Of a stretch of DNA of 50,351 bases, positions 12,701 through 23,899 are shown piece by piece. The notes below the pieces were generated by a model. It worked only from the letters and a program-made list of their open reading frames with translations. It did no database searches and was not told the origin of the DNA. The stretch's first letter is position 1, and each line of letters opens with the position of its first letter. The position numbers and the translations under genes are program-made. The DNA comes from Schoenoplectus triqueter (Eukaryota > Streptophyta > Magnoliopsida > Poales > Cyperaceae): NCBI GenBank assembly GCA_964058805.1, contig CAXKVV010000462.1, forward strand, positions 1 through 50,351. The letters are read 5' to 3'.

Positions 12701-14569
12701 GTTTTCAAGTTTTGCGCGCCCGGACTCGTTTTTGGCGGTACCGAGGGCGTCCTTTCCCGTTTTCAAGTATTACGCGCCCGAACACGTTTTCGACGGTACC
12801 GAGTGCGTCGGGTCCCATTTTCATGTTTTGCGCGCCCGGACTCGTGTTCGAAGGTACCGAGGGCGTCTGGTCGGTTTGCATGTTTTGCGCGCCTGGACTC
12901 CTTTTCGGCGGTGCCGAGTACGTGGGGGTCCCGTTTTCATGTTTTGCGCGCCCGGACTCATTTTCGACGGTACCGAGGGCGTCTTGTCTCGTTTTCAAGT
13001 TTTGCGTGCCCGGACACGTTTTCGACGTTGCCGAGGTCGTGTTGTCCCGTTTTCATGTTTTGCGCGCCCGGAGTCGTTTTCGACGGTACCGAGGGCGTCG
13101 AGTCCCGTTTTCAAGTTTTGCGCTCCCGGAATGGTTTTCGGCGGTACCGAGGGCGTCGGGTCCCGTTTTCATGTTTTGCGCGCCCGAACTCTATTTCGGC
13201 GGTATCGAAGGCGTCGGGCCAAGTTTTCATGTTTTGCGCGCCCGGTCACGTTTTCGGCGGTGCCGAGGATGTCGGGTCCCATTTTCATGTTTTGGGCGCC
13301 CGGACTCTTGTTCGGCGGTACCGACGTCGTCGGGTCAGTTTTCATGTTTTGCACGCCCGGACTGGTTTTTGGCGGTACCGAGAGCGTCCTTTCTCGTTTT
13401 CAAGTTTTGCGCGCCCGGACACGTTTTCTACGGTGCCGCGGTCGTCGTGTCCCGTTTTCATGTTTTGCGAGCCCGGACTCGTTTTCGGCAGTACCGAGGG
13501 CATCGAGTCCCAATTTCATGTTTTGCACGCCCGGACTCGTTTACGGCGGTGCTGAGGTCGTCGGGTCCCGTTTTCATGTTTTACGCCCCGGACTCGTTTT
13601 CGGCGGTACCGAGGGCGTCCATTCCCGTTTTCAAGTTTTGCGCGCCCGGACTCGTTTTGGGCAGTGCCGAGGTCGTCGGGTCCCGTTTTAATGTTTTGCA
13701 CGCCCGGACTCATTTTCGGCGGTAGCGAGGTCGTCGAGTCCCGTTTTCATGAATTGCGCGCCCGGTCACGTTTTCGACGGTGCCGAGGTCGTCGGGTCCC
13801 GTTTTGATGTTTTTGCGCGCCCGGACTCGTTTTTGGCGGTACCAAGGGCGTCGGGTCCTGTTTTCAAGTTTTGCGCGCCCGAACTCTTTTTCGGCGGTAC
13901 CGAGGGCGTCGGGTTCCGTTTTCATGTTTTGCGCGCCCGGTCACGTTTTCGGCGGTACCGAGGTCGTCGGGTCCCGTTTTCATGTTTTGCGCGCCCGGAC
14001 TCATTTTCGACGGTACCGAGGGCGTCTTTTCCCATATTCATGTTTTGCGCGCCCGGACTCATTTTCGGCGGTGCCGAGTGCGCGGGGTCCCGTTTTCATG
14101 TTTTGCGTGCCCCGACTGGTGTTCGACGGTGCCGTGGTCGTCGGGTCCCGTTTTCATGTTTTGCGCACCCGGACTCGTTTTCGACGGTACGGAGGGCATC
14201 GGGTCCCGTTTTCATGTTTTGCGCTCCCGAAATCGTTTTCGGCGGTACCAAAGGAGTCCGATCCCTTTTTCATGTTTTGCGCGCCCGGACTCGTTTTCGA
14301 CGGTGCCAAGTGCGTCGTGTCCCGTTTTCATGTTTTGTGCACCCGGACTCGTTTTCGGCGGTACCGAGGGCGTCCTTTCCTGTTTTCAAATTTTGCGCGC
14401 CCGGACACGTTTTCGACGGTGACGTGGTCATCGGGTCCCGTTTTCATGTTTTGCGCGGCCCGACTCGTTTTCGGCGGTACCGAGGGTGTCGTGTCCCGTT
14501 TTCAATTTTTGCGCTCCCGGAATCGTTTTCGACGGTACCGAGGGAATCTGGTCCCCTTTTCATGTTTGA
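9759..14569 (+). repeat. 4,811-bp higher-order repeat, copy 3
   Basis: Matches the other copies to its right edge. Private substitutions found are T9880, G10389, A11614, T14338 and G14458. Identity with the expected continuation (the start of a fourth copy) breaks at 14572 and 14579, where TCACG is replaced by the common ACTCG. The array therefore holds exactly three whole units. Confidence 0.95.
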
Positions 14570-14590
14570 CGTGCCCGGACTCGTTTTCGG
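14560..14590 (+). other. Right junction of the three-copy HOR
   Basis: The bases GACG at 14568-14571 still follow the HOR. T14572 departs from it, GCCCGG matches again, and A14579 starts unrelated monomers. The left junction at about 131-146 shares the same CGCCCGG core, so both breakpoints fall at monomer positions of about 21-29. This is what a crossover between out-of-register monomers would leave. Confidence 0.7.
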
Positions 14591-17000
14591 CGGTACCGAG
14601 GGCGTCCTATCCCGTTTTTAAGTTTTGCGCGCCCGGACTCGTTTACGGCGGTGCCGAAGGTGTCGGTTCCCGTTTTCATGTTTTGCGCCCCCGGAATCGT
14701 TTTCAGCGGTGCCGAGTGCGTCGGGTCCCGTTTTCATGTTTTGCACGCCCGGACTCGTTTTCGGCGGTACCGAGGACGTCGGGTCCCGTGTTCAAGTTTT
14801 GCGCGCCCGGACTCGTTTACGGCGGTACCGAGGGCGTCGGGTCCCGTTTTCATATTTTGCTCACCCGGACTCGTTTTCGGCGGTACCGAGGGCCTCTTGT
14901 CCCGTTTTCGAGTTTTGCGCGCCCGGACACATTTTGGGCGTTGCCGAGGTCGTTGGGTCCCGTTTTCATGGTTTGCGCGCCCGGACTCGTTTTCGGCGGT
15001 GCCGAGGTCGTCGGGTCCCGTTTTCTTGTTTTGGGCGCCCGGACTCGTTTTCGGCGGTACCGAGGTCGTCCTTTCCTGTTTTCAAGTTTTTCGCGCTCGG
15101 ACACGTTTTCGGCGGTGCCGAGGTCGTCAGGTCCTGTTTTCATGTTTTGCGTTCCCGGACTCGTTTTGGGCGGTACCGAAGGCGTCCTGTCCCGTTTTCA
15201 AGTTTTGCGCGCCCGGACACGTTTTGACGGGTGCCGAGGTCGTCGGGTCCCGTTTTCACGTTTTGCGCGCCCGGACACGTTTTCGGCGGTACGGAGGGCG
15301 TCGGGTCCCGTTTTCATGTTTTGCGCGCCCGAACTCGTTTTCGGCGATACCGATGACGTCCTGTCCCGTTTTCGAGATTTGCGCGCCCGGACACGTTTTG
15401 GGCGGTGCCGAGGTCGTCGGGTCCCGTTTTCATGTTTTGAGCGCCCGGACTCGTTTTCGGCGGTACCGAGGGCGTCGGGTCCCGTTTTCATGTTTTGCGC
15501 GCCTGGACTTGTTTTCAGCGGTACCGATGGCGTCCTGTCCCGTTTTCGAGTTTTGTGCGCCCGGACACATTTTGGGCGTTGCCAAGGTCGTCGGGTCCAG
15601 TTTTCATGTATTGCGCGCCCGTACTCGTTTTGGGCGGTGCCGAGGTCGTCGGGTCCCATTTTCATGTTTTGCGCGGCCGGACTCGCTTTCGGCGGTACCG
15701 AGGGCGTCGGGTCCCGTTTTCAAGTTTTGCGCTCCCGGATTCGTTTTCGGCGGTACCTAGGTAGTCCAGTCCCGTTTTCATGTTTTGCGCGCCCGGAATC
15801 GTTTTCGGCGGTGCCGAGTACGTCGGGTCCCGTTTTCATGTTTTGCGCGCCCGGACTCATTTTCGGCGGTGCGGAGGGCGTCGGGTCCCATTTTCATGTT
15901 TTGCGCGCCCGAACTCGTGTTCGAAGGTACCGAGGGCGTCAGGTCTGTTTTCATGTTTTGCGCGCCCGGACTCGTTTTCGGTGGTACCGAGGGCGTCGGG
16001 TCCCGTTTTCATGTTTTGCGCCCTCAGACTAGTTTTCGACGGTACCTAGGGCGTCGGTCCCATTTTCATGTTTTGCGCGCCCGGACTCATTTTCGGCGGT
16101 ACCGAGGGCGTCCTGTCCCTTTTTCAAGTTTTGCGCGCCCGGACACATTTTCGGCGGTGCCGAGGTCGTGGGGTCCCGTTTTCATGTTTTGCGCGCCCGA
16201 ACTCGTTTTCGGCGGTACCGAGGGCGTCGGGTCCCGTTTTCATGTTTTCCGCGCTCGGACTCATTGACGGCGGTGGCGAGGGCGTCTTTTCCCGTTTTAT
16301 GTTTTACGCGCCCGGACACGTTTTCGACGATGCCCAGGTCGTCGGGTCCCGTTTTCATGTTTTGTGCGCTCGGACTCGTTTTCGACGGTACCTAGGGCGT
16401 CGGGTCCCGTTTTCAAGTTTTGCACGCCCGGACTCGTTTACGGCGGTGCCGAGGTCGTCGGGTCCCGTTTTCATGTTTTGCGCGTCCGGACTTGTTTTCG
16501 GCGTTATCGAGGGCGTCCTTTCCCGTTTTTAAGTTTTGCGCGCCCGGACTCATTTTCGGCGGTACCGATGGCGTCCTGTTCCGTTTTTAAGTTTTGCGTG
16601 CCCGGACTCGTTTTGGGCGGTACCGAGGTCGTCGGGTCCCGTTTTCATGTTTTGCTCGCCCGGACTCGTTTTCGACGGTACCGAGGGCGTCGGGTCCCGT
16701 GTTCAAGTTTTGCGCGCCCGAACTCGTTTAAGGCGGTGCCGAGGTCGTCGGGTCCCGTTTTCTTAATTTGCGCGCCCGGACACGTTTTCGGCGGTGCTGA
16801 GGCCGTCGGGTCCCGTTTTCATCTTTTGCGCGCCCTGACTCATTTTCGGCAGTACCGAGTCTGTCGGGTCCCTTTTACTTGTTTTGCGCGCCCAGACACG
16901 TTTTCGGCGGTGACGAGGGCGTCGGGTCCCGTATTCATGGTTTGCGCGCCCTGACTCGTTCTTCGGTGGTGCCGAGGTTGTCGGGTCCCGTTTTCATGTT
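14570..17000 (+). repeat. Satellite monomers without visible higher-order period
   Basis: About 42 monomers of mixed types, including many with TTTTGGGCGTTGCC or TTTTGGGCGGTGCC in place of the second box region. I could not find two multi-monomer stretches here that match each other closely. It separates the homogeneous 4.8-kb HOR from the mosaic of shorter HORs and could be an older or less homogenised segment. Confidence 0.6.
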
Positions 17001-17764
17001 TTGCGCGCCCGGACTCGTTTTCGGCGGTACCGAGGGCGTCCTGTCCCGTTATCAAGTTTTTTGCTCCCGGACTCGTTTTGGGCAGTACCGAGGGCGTCCT
17101 ATCCCGTTATCAAGTTTTTCGCGCCCGGACACGTCTTGGACGGTGCCGAGGTCGGCGGGTCCCGTTTTCATGTTTTGCGCGCCCGGACTCATTTACGGCG
17201 GTGCCGAGGGCGTCGGGTCCCGTTTTCTTGTTTTGCGCGCCCGGACTCGTTTTCGGTGGTACCGATGGCGTCGTGTCCCGTTTTCGAGTTTTGCGCGCCC
17301 GGACAGTTTTTCGGCGGTACCGATGGTGTCGTGTCCCGTTTTCTAGTTTTGCGCGCCCGGACACGTTTTTGGCGTTGCCAAGATCGTCGGGTCCCGTTTT
17401 CATGTTTTGCGCGCCCGGACTCGTTTTCGGCGTTACCGAGGTCGTCGGGTCACGTTTTCATGTTTTGCGCCCGGACTCGTTTACGGCGGTTCCGAGGGCG
17501 TCGGGTCCCGTTTTCAAGTTTTGCGCGCCCGGACACGTTTTTGGCGGTGCCGAGGTCGTCGGGTCCCGTTTTCATGTTTTGCGCGCCCGGACTCGTTTTC
17601 GGCGTTACCGAGGGCGTCCTTTCCCGTTTTCAAGTTTTGCGCACCCGGACTCGTTTACGGCGGTGCCGAGGTCGTCGGGTCCCGTTTTCATGTGTTGCGC
17701 GCCCCGGACTTGTTTTCGGTGGTACTGAGGGCGTCATGTCCCGTTTTCAAGTTTTACATGTTTT

Positions 17765-18095
17765 GCGCGCCCGTGGGTGTGTGGTCCCGTTATCATGTTT
17801 TGCGCGCCCGGACACGTTTTGGGCGGCTCCGAGGTCGGCGGGTCCCGTTTTCATGTTTTGCTCGCCCGGACTCGTTTTCGGCGGTACCGAGGGCGTCGGG
17901 TCCCGTTTTCATGTTTTACGCGCCCGGACTCGTTTTCGGCGTTACCGAGGGCGTCCTTTCCCGTTTTCAAGTTTTGCGCGCCCGGACTTGTTTACGGCGG
18001 TGCCGAGGGCGTCGGGTCCCGTTTTCATGTTTTGCGCGCCCGGACTCGTTTTCGGCGGTACCGATGGCGTCGTGTCCCGTTTTCGAGTTTTGCGC
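17765..18095 (+). repeat. Block copied at +2,409 (to about 20175-20505)
   Basis: Starts at an irregular monomer in which CCGTGGGTGTGTGG follows the GCGCGC box directly. Matching landmarks are CGTGGGTGTGTGG at 17772 and 20181, GGGCGGCTCC at 17821 and 20230, and GGTACCGAT at 18057 and 20466, all 2,409 apart. The two copies diverge after about 18095. Confidence 0.65.
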
Positions 18096-18868
18096 GCCCG
18101 GACACGTTTTGGGCGTTGCCAAGATCGTCGGGTCCCGTTTTCTTGTTTTGCGCGCCCGGACTCGTTTTGGGCGGTACCGGGGTCGTCGAGTCCCGTTTTC
18201 ATGTTTTGCGCGCCCGGACTCGTTTACGGCGGTTCCGAGGGCGTCGGGTCCCGTTTTCAAGTTTTGCGCGGCCGGACACGTTTTCGGCTGTGCCGAGGTC
18301 GGCGGGTCCCGTTTTCATGTTTTGCGCGCCCGGACTCGTTTTCGGCGGTACCGAGGGCGTCGGGTCCCGTTTTCATGTTTTGCGCGCCCGGACTCGTTTT
18401 CGGCGTTACCGAGGGCGTCCTTTCCCGTTTTCAAGTTTTGCGCGCCCGGACTCGTTTACGGCGGTGCCGAGGGCGTCGGGTCCCGTTTTCATGTTTTGCG
18501 CGCCCGGACTCGTTTTCGGCGGTACCGATGGCGTCGTGTCCCGTTTTCGAGTTTTGCGCGCCCGGACACGTTTTCGGCGATACCGATGGCGTCGTGTCCC
18601 GTTTTCTAGTTTTGTGCGCCCGGACACGTTTTGGGCGTTCCCAAGATCGTCGGGTCCCGTTTTCACGTTTTGCGCGCCTGGACTCATTTTCGGCGTTACC
18701 GAGGTCGTCGGGTCCCGTTTTCATGTTTTGCGCGCCCGGACTCGTTTACGGCGGTTCCGAGGGCGTCGGGTCCCGTTTTCAAGTTTTGCGCGCCCGGACA
18801 CGTTTTTGGCGGTGCCGAGGTCGTCGGGTCCCGTTTTCATGTTTTGCGCGCCCGGACTCGTTTTCGGC
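17941..18868 (+). repeat. 464-bp (8-mer) tandem duplication, diverged
   Basis: The stretch beginning with GTTACCGAGGGCG at 17941 recurs at 18405 with the same order of variants. The second copy has gained one monomer with a TTTTCTAG variant near 18602, so the offset becomes 522 in its distal part. Confidence 0.6.
18305..18362 (+). repeat. Reference A-type consensus monomer (58 bp)
   Basis: This copy matches the majority base at every position I could judge and serves as the numbering reference. It has ATG at 13-15, ACTCG at 30-34, the palindrome GGTACC at 44-49 and G at 53. Its composition is 4 A, 17 T, 17 C and 20 G, with 10 CpG dinucleotides. It contains no stop codon in any of the three + frames. 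Confidence 0.95.
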
Positions 18869-19940
18869 GTTACCGAGGGCGTCCTTTCCCGTTTTCAAGT
18901 TTTGCGCGCCCGGACACGTTTTGGGCGGTGCCGAGGTCGTCGGGTCCTGTTTTCATGTTTTGCGCGCCCGGACTCTTTTTCGGCAGTGCCGAGGTCGTCG
19001 GGTCCCGTTTTCATGTTTTGCGCGCCCCGACTCGTTTTCGGCGGTGCCGAGGTCGTCGGGTCCCGTTTTCATGTTTTGCGCGCCCGGACTCGTTTACGGC
19101 TCTGCCGAGGTCGTCGGGTCCCGTTTTCATGTTTTGCGCGCCCGAACTCGTTTTCGGCGGTGCCGAGGTCGTCGGGTCCCGTTTTCATGTTTTGCGCGCA
19201 CGGACTCGTTTTCGGCGGTACCGAGGGCGTCCATTCCCGTTTTAAAGTTTTTCGCGCCCGGACTCGTTTTCGGCGGTGCCGAGGTCGTCGGGTCCCGTTT
19301 TCAAGTTTTGCGCGCCCGGACTCGTTTTCGGCGGTACCGAGGGCGTCGGGTTCCTTTTACATGTTTTGCGCGCCCGGACTCATTTTCGGCGGTATCGTGG
19401 GCGTCGGGTCACGTTTTCGGCGGTGCCGAGGTCGTCCTGTCCCGTTTTCATGTTTTGCGCGCCCGGACTCGTTTTCGGCGGTACCGAGGGCGTCGGGTCC
19501 CGTTTTCATGTTTTGCGCGCCCGGACTCGTTTTCGGCGGTACCGATGGCGTCGTGTCCCGTTTTCGAGTTTTGCGCGCCCGGACACGTTTTCGGCGATAC
19601 CGATGGCGTCGTGTCCCGTTTTCTAGTTTTGTGCGCCCGGACACGTTTTGGGCGTTCCCAAGATCGTCGGGTCCCGTTTTCATGTTTTGCGCGCCTGGAC
19701 TCATTTTCGGCGTTACCGAGGTCGTCGGGTCCCGTTTTCATGTTTTGCGCGCCCGGACTCGTTTACGGCGGTTCCGAGGGCGTCGGGTCCCGTTTTCATG
19801 TTTTGCGCGCCCGGACACGTTTTTGGCGGTGCCGAGGTCGTCGGGTCCCGTTTTCATGTTTTGCGCGCCCGGACTCATTTTCGGCGTTACCGAGGGCGTG
19901 CTTTCCCGTTTTCAAGTTTTGCGTGCCCGGACTCGTTTAC
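18431..19940 (+). repeat. 1,017-bp duplication
   Basis: A run of about eight monomers at 18431-18915 recurs at 19448-19930. It includes the marker TTTTGGGCGTTCCCAAG and the TTTTCTAG variant. The intervening 18915-19448 is not part of the copied stretch and itself has a copy 2,208 bases downstream. Confidence 0.65.
18815..19450 (+). repeat. Block copied at +2,208 (to about 21023-21658)
   Basis: The rare GACTCTTTTTCGGCAG monomer lies at 18971 and 21179. The truncated monomer beginning ACGTTTTCGG lies at 19411 and 21619. About eleven monomers keep the same order in both places. Confidence 0.65.
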
Positions 19941-21589
19941 GGCGGTGCCGAGGTCGTCGGGTCCCGTTTTCATGTTTTGCGCGCCCGGACTTGTTTTCGG
20001 CGGTACCGAGGGCGTCATGTCCCGTTTTCAAGTTTTGCGTGCGAGGACTCGTTTTCGGTGGTACCGAGGGCGTCGGTTCCCTTTTACATGTTTTGCGCGC
20101 CCGGACTCGTTTTCGGCGGTACCGTGGGTGTGTGGTCCCGTTTTCATGTTTTGCGCGCCCGGACTCGTTTTCGGCGGTACCGTGGGTGTGTGGTCCCGTT
20201 TTCATGTTTTGCGCGCCCGGACACGTTTTGGGCGGCTCCTAGGTCGGCGGGTCCCGTTTTCATGTTTTGCGCGCCCGGACACGTTTTCGGCGGTACCGAG
20301 GGCGTCGGGTCCCGTTTTCATGTTTTGCGCGCCCGGACTCGTTTTCGGCGTTACCGAGGGCGTCCTTTCCCGTTTTCAAGTTTTGCGCGCCCGGACTGGT
20401 TTACGGCGGTGCCGAGGGCGTCGGGTCCCGTTTTCATTTCTTGCGCGCCCGGACTCGTTTTCGGCGGTACCGATTGCGTCGTGTCCCGTTTTCGAATTTT
20501 GCGCGCTCGGACACGTTTACGGCGGTTCCGAAGGCGTCGGGTCCCGTTTTCAAGTTTTGCGCGCCCGGACACGTTTTTGGCGGTGCCGAGGTCGTCGGGT
20601 CCCGTTTTCATGTTTTGCGCGCCCGAACTCGTTTTCGGCGTTACCGAGGGCGTCCTTTCCCGTTTTCAAGTTTTGCGCGCCCGGACTCGTTTACGGCGGT
20701 GCCGAGGTCGTCGGGTCCTGTTTTCATGTTATGCGCGCCCGGACTTGTTTTCGGCGGTACCGAGGGAGTCATGTCCCGTTTTCAAGTTTTGCACGCGAGG
20801 ACTCGTTTTCGGCGGTACCGAGGGTGTCGGGTCCCTTTTACATGTTTTGCGCGCCCGGACTCGTTTTCGGCGGAAGCGTGGGCGTGGGGTCCCGATTTCA
20901 TGTTTTGCGCGCCCGGACACGTTTTCGGCGGTACCGAGTGCGTCACGTCCCGTTTTCGGCGGTGCCGAGAGCGTCCTGTCCCGTTTTCAAGGTTTTCGCG
21001 CCCGGACACGTTTTCGGCGGTGCCGAGGTCGTCGGGTCCCGTTTTCATGTTTCGCGCGCCCGGACTCGTTTTCGGCGTTACCGAGGGCGTCCTTTCCCGT
21101 TTTCAAGTTTTGCGCGCCCGGACACGTTTTGGGCGGTGCCGAGGTCGTCGGGTCCTGTTTTCATGTTTTGCGCGCCCGGACTCTTTTTCGGCAGTGCCGA
21201 GGTCGTCGGGTCCCGTTTTCATGTTTTGCGCGCCCCGACTCGTTTTCGGCGGTGCCGAGGTCGTCGGGTCCCGTTTTCATGTTTTGCGCGCCCGGACTCG
21301 TTTACGGCTCTGCCGAGGTCGTCGGGTCCCGTTTTCATGTTTTGCGCGCCCGGACTCGTTTTCGGCGGTGCCGAGGTCGTCGGGTCCCGTTTTCATGTTT
21401 TGCGCGCACGGACTCGTTTTCGGCGGTACCGAGGGCGTCCTTTCCCGTTTTCAAGTTTTTCGCGCCCGGACTCGTTTTCGGCGGTGCCGAGGTCGTCGGG
21501 TCCCGTTTTCAAGTTTTGCGCGCCCGGACTCGTTTTCGGCGGTACCGAGGGCGTCGGGTTCCTTTTACATGTTTTGCGCGCCCAGACTC

Positions 21590-23570
21590 GTTTTCGGCGG
21601 TATCGTGGGCGTCGGGTCACGTTTTCGGCGGTGCTGAGGGCGTCCTGTCCCGTTTTCATGTTTTGCGCGCCCATTCTCGTTTTTGGCGGTACCGAGGTCG
21701 TCGGGTCCCGTTTTCATGTTTTGCGCGCCCGGACTCGTTTTCGGCGTTACCGAGGGCGTCCTTTCCCGTTTTCAAGTTTTGCGCGCCCGGACTCGTTTAC
21801 GGCGATACCGAGGGCGTCTTGTCCCGTTTTCGAGTTTTGCGCGCCCGGACACGTTTTGGGCGTTGCCAAGGTCGTCGGGTCCCGTTTTAATGTTTTGCGC
21901 GCCCGGACTCGTTTTCGGCGGTGCCGAAGTCGTCGGGTCCCGTTTTCATGTTTTCCGCGCCCGGACTCGTTTTTGGCGGTACCGAGGGAGTCCTGTTTCG
22001 TTTTCGGCGTTGCCGAGGGCGTCCTGTCCCGCTTTCAAGGTTTGCGCGCCCGGACACGTTTTCGGCGGTGCCAAGGGCGTCCTGTCCCGTTTTCGCGTTT
22101 TGCGCGCCCGGACATGTTTTGGTCGTTGCCGAGGTCGTCGGATGCCGTTTTCATGTTTTGCGCGCCCGGACTCGTTTTCTGCGGTGCCGACGTCGTCGGG
22201 TCCCGTTTTCTTATTTTGCGCTCCTGGACTCGTTTTCGGCGGTACCGAGGTCGTCAGGTCCCGTTTTCAAGTTTTGCGCGCCCGGACTCGTTTTCGGCTG
22301 TGCCGAGGTCGTCGGGTCCCGTTTTCATGTTTTGCGCGCCCGGACTCGTTTTGGACGGTACCGAGGGCGTCCTGTCCCGTTTTCAAGTTTTGCGCGCTCG
22401 GACTCGTTTTCGGCGATACCGAGGGCGTCCTGTCCGGTTTTCAAGTTTTGCGCGCCCGGACACGTTTTGGGCGGTGCCGAGGTCGTCGGGTCCCGTTTTA
22501 ATGTTTTGCGCGCCCGGATTCGTTTTCGACGGTACCGAGGGCGTCGGGTTCCTTTTACATGTTTTGCGCGCCCGGACTCGTTTTCGGCGGTGCCGAGGTC
22601 GTCGGGTCCCGTTTTTAGCGGTGCTGAGGGCGTCCTGTCCCGTTTTCATGTTTTGCGCGCCCATTCTCGTTTTTGGCGGTACCGAGGTCGTCGGGTCCCG
22701 TTTTCATGTTTTGCGCGGCCGGACTCGTTTTCGGCGTTACCGAGGGCGTCCTTTCCCGTTTTCAAGCTTTGCGCGCCCGGACTCGTTTACGGCGATACCG
22801 AGGGCGTCTTGTCCCGTTTTCGAGTTTTGCGCGCCCGGACACGTTTTGGGCGTTGCCAAGGTCGTCGGGTCCCGTTTTAATGTTTTGCGCGCCCGTACTC
22901 GTTTTCGGCGGTGCTGAAGTCGTCAGGTCCCGTTTTCATGTTTTGCGCGCCCGGACTCGTTTTTGGCGGTACCGAGGGAGTCCTGTTTCGTTTTCGGCGT
23001 TGCCGAGGGCGTCCTTTCCCGCGTTCAAGGTTTGCGCGCCCGGACACGTTTTCGGCTGTGCCAAGGGCGTCCTGTCCCGTTTTCGAGTTTTGCGCGCTCG
23101 GACACGTTTTGGTCGTTGCCGAGGTCGTCGGATGCCGTTTTCATGTTTTGCGCGCCCGGACTCGATTTCTGCGGTGCCGACGTCGTCGGGTCCCGTTTCT
23201 TATTTTGCGCTCCTGGACTCGTTTTCGGCGGTACCGAGGTCGTCAGGTCCCGTTTTCAAGTTTTGCGCGCCCGGACTCGTTTTCGGCTGTGCCGAGGTCG
23301 TCGGGTCCCGTTTTCATGTTTTGCGCGCCCGGACTCGTTTTGGACGGTACCGAGGGTGTCCTGTCCCGTTTTCAAGTTTTGCGCGCTCGGACTCGTTTTC
23401 GGCGATACCGAGGGCGTCCTGTCCCGTTTTCAAGTTTTGCGCTCCCGGACTCGTTTTGGGCCGTACCGAGGGCGTCCTGTCCGGTTTTCAAGTTTTGCGC
23501 GCCCGGACACGTTTTGGGCGGTGCCGAGGTCGTCGGGTCCCGTTTTCATGTTTTGCGCGCCCGGATTCAT
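21590..23570 (+). repeat. 990-bp HOR, two tandem copies
   Basis: The rare CCATTCTCG monomer at 21671 recurs at 22661, and about sixteen following monomers keep their order. Copy 2 has one extra monomer carrying a GGGCCGTACC variant just before the CTGTCCGG marker (22430 and 23477) and lacks one T near 23197. Both copies contain two 31-bp truncated monomers. Confidence 0.7.
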
Positions 23571-23899
23571 TTTCGGCGGTACCGAGGGCGTCGGGTCCCG
23601 TTTTCATGTTTTGCGCGCCCGGACTCGTTTTCGGCGGAACCGATGGCGTCCTGTCCCGTTTTCGAGTTTTGTGCGCCCGGACACGTTTTGGGCGTTGCCG
23701 AGGTCGTCGGGTGCCGGTTTCATTTTTTTCCGCGCCCGGACTCGTTTTCGGCGGTGCCGACGTCGTCGGGTCCCGTTTTCTTATTTTGCGCGCCCGAACT
23801 TGTTCTCGGCGGTACCGAGGGCGTCATATCCCGTTTTCAAGTTTTTCGCGCCCGGACACGTTTTGGGCGTTGCCGAGGGCGTCGGGTGTCGTTTTCATG

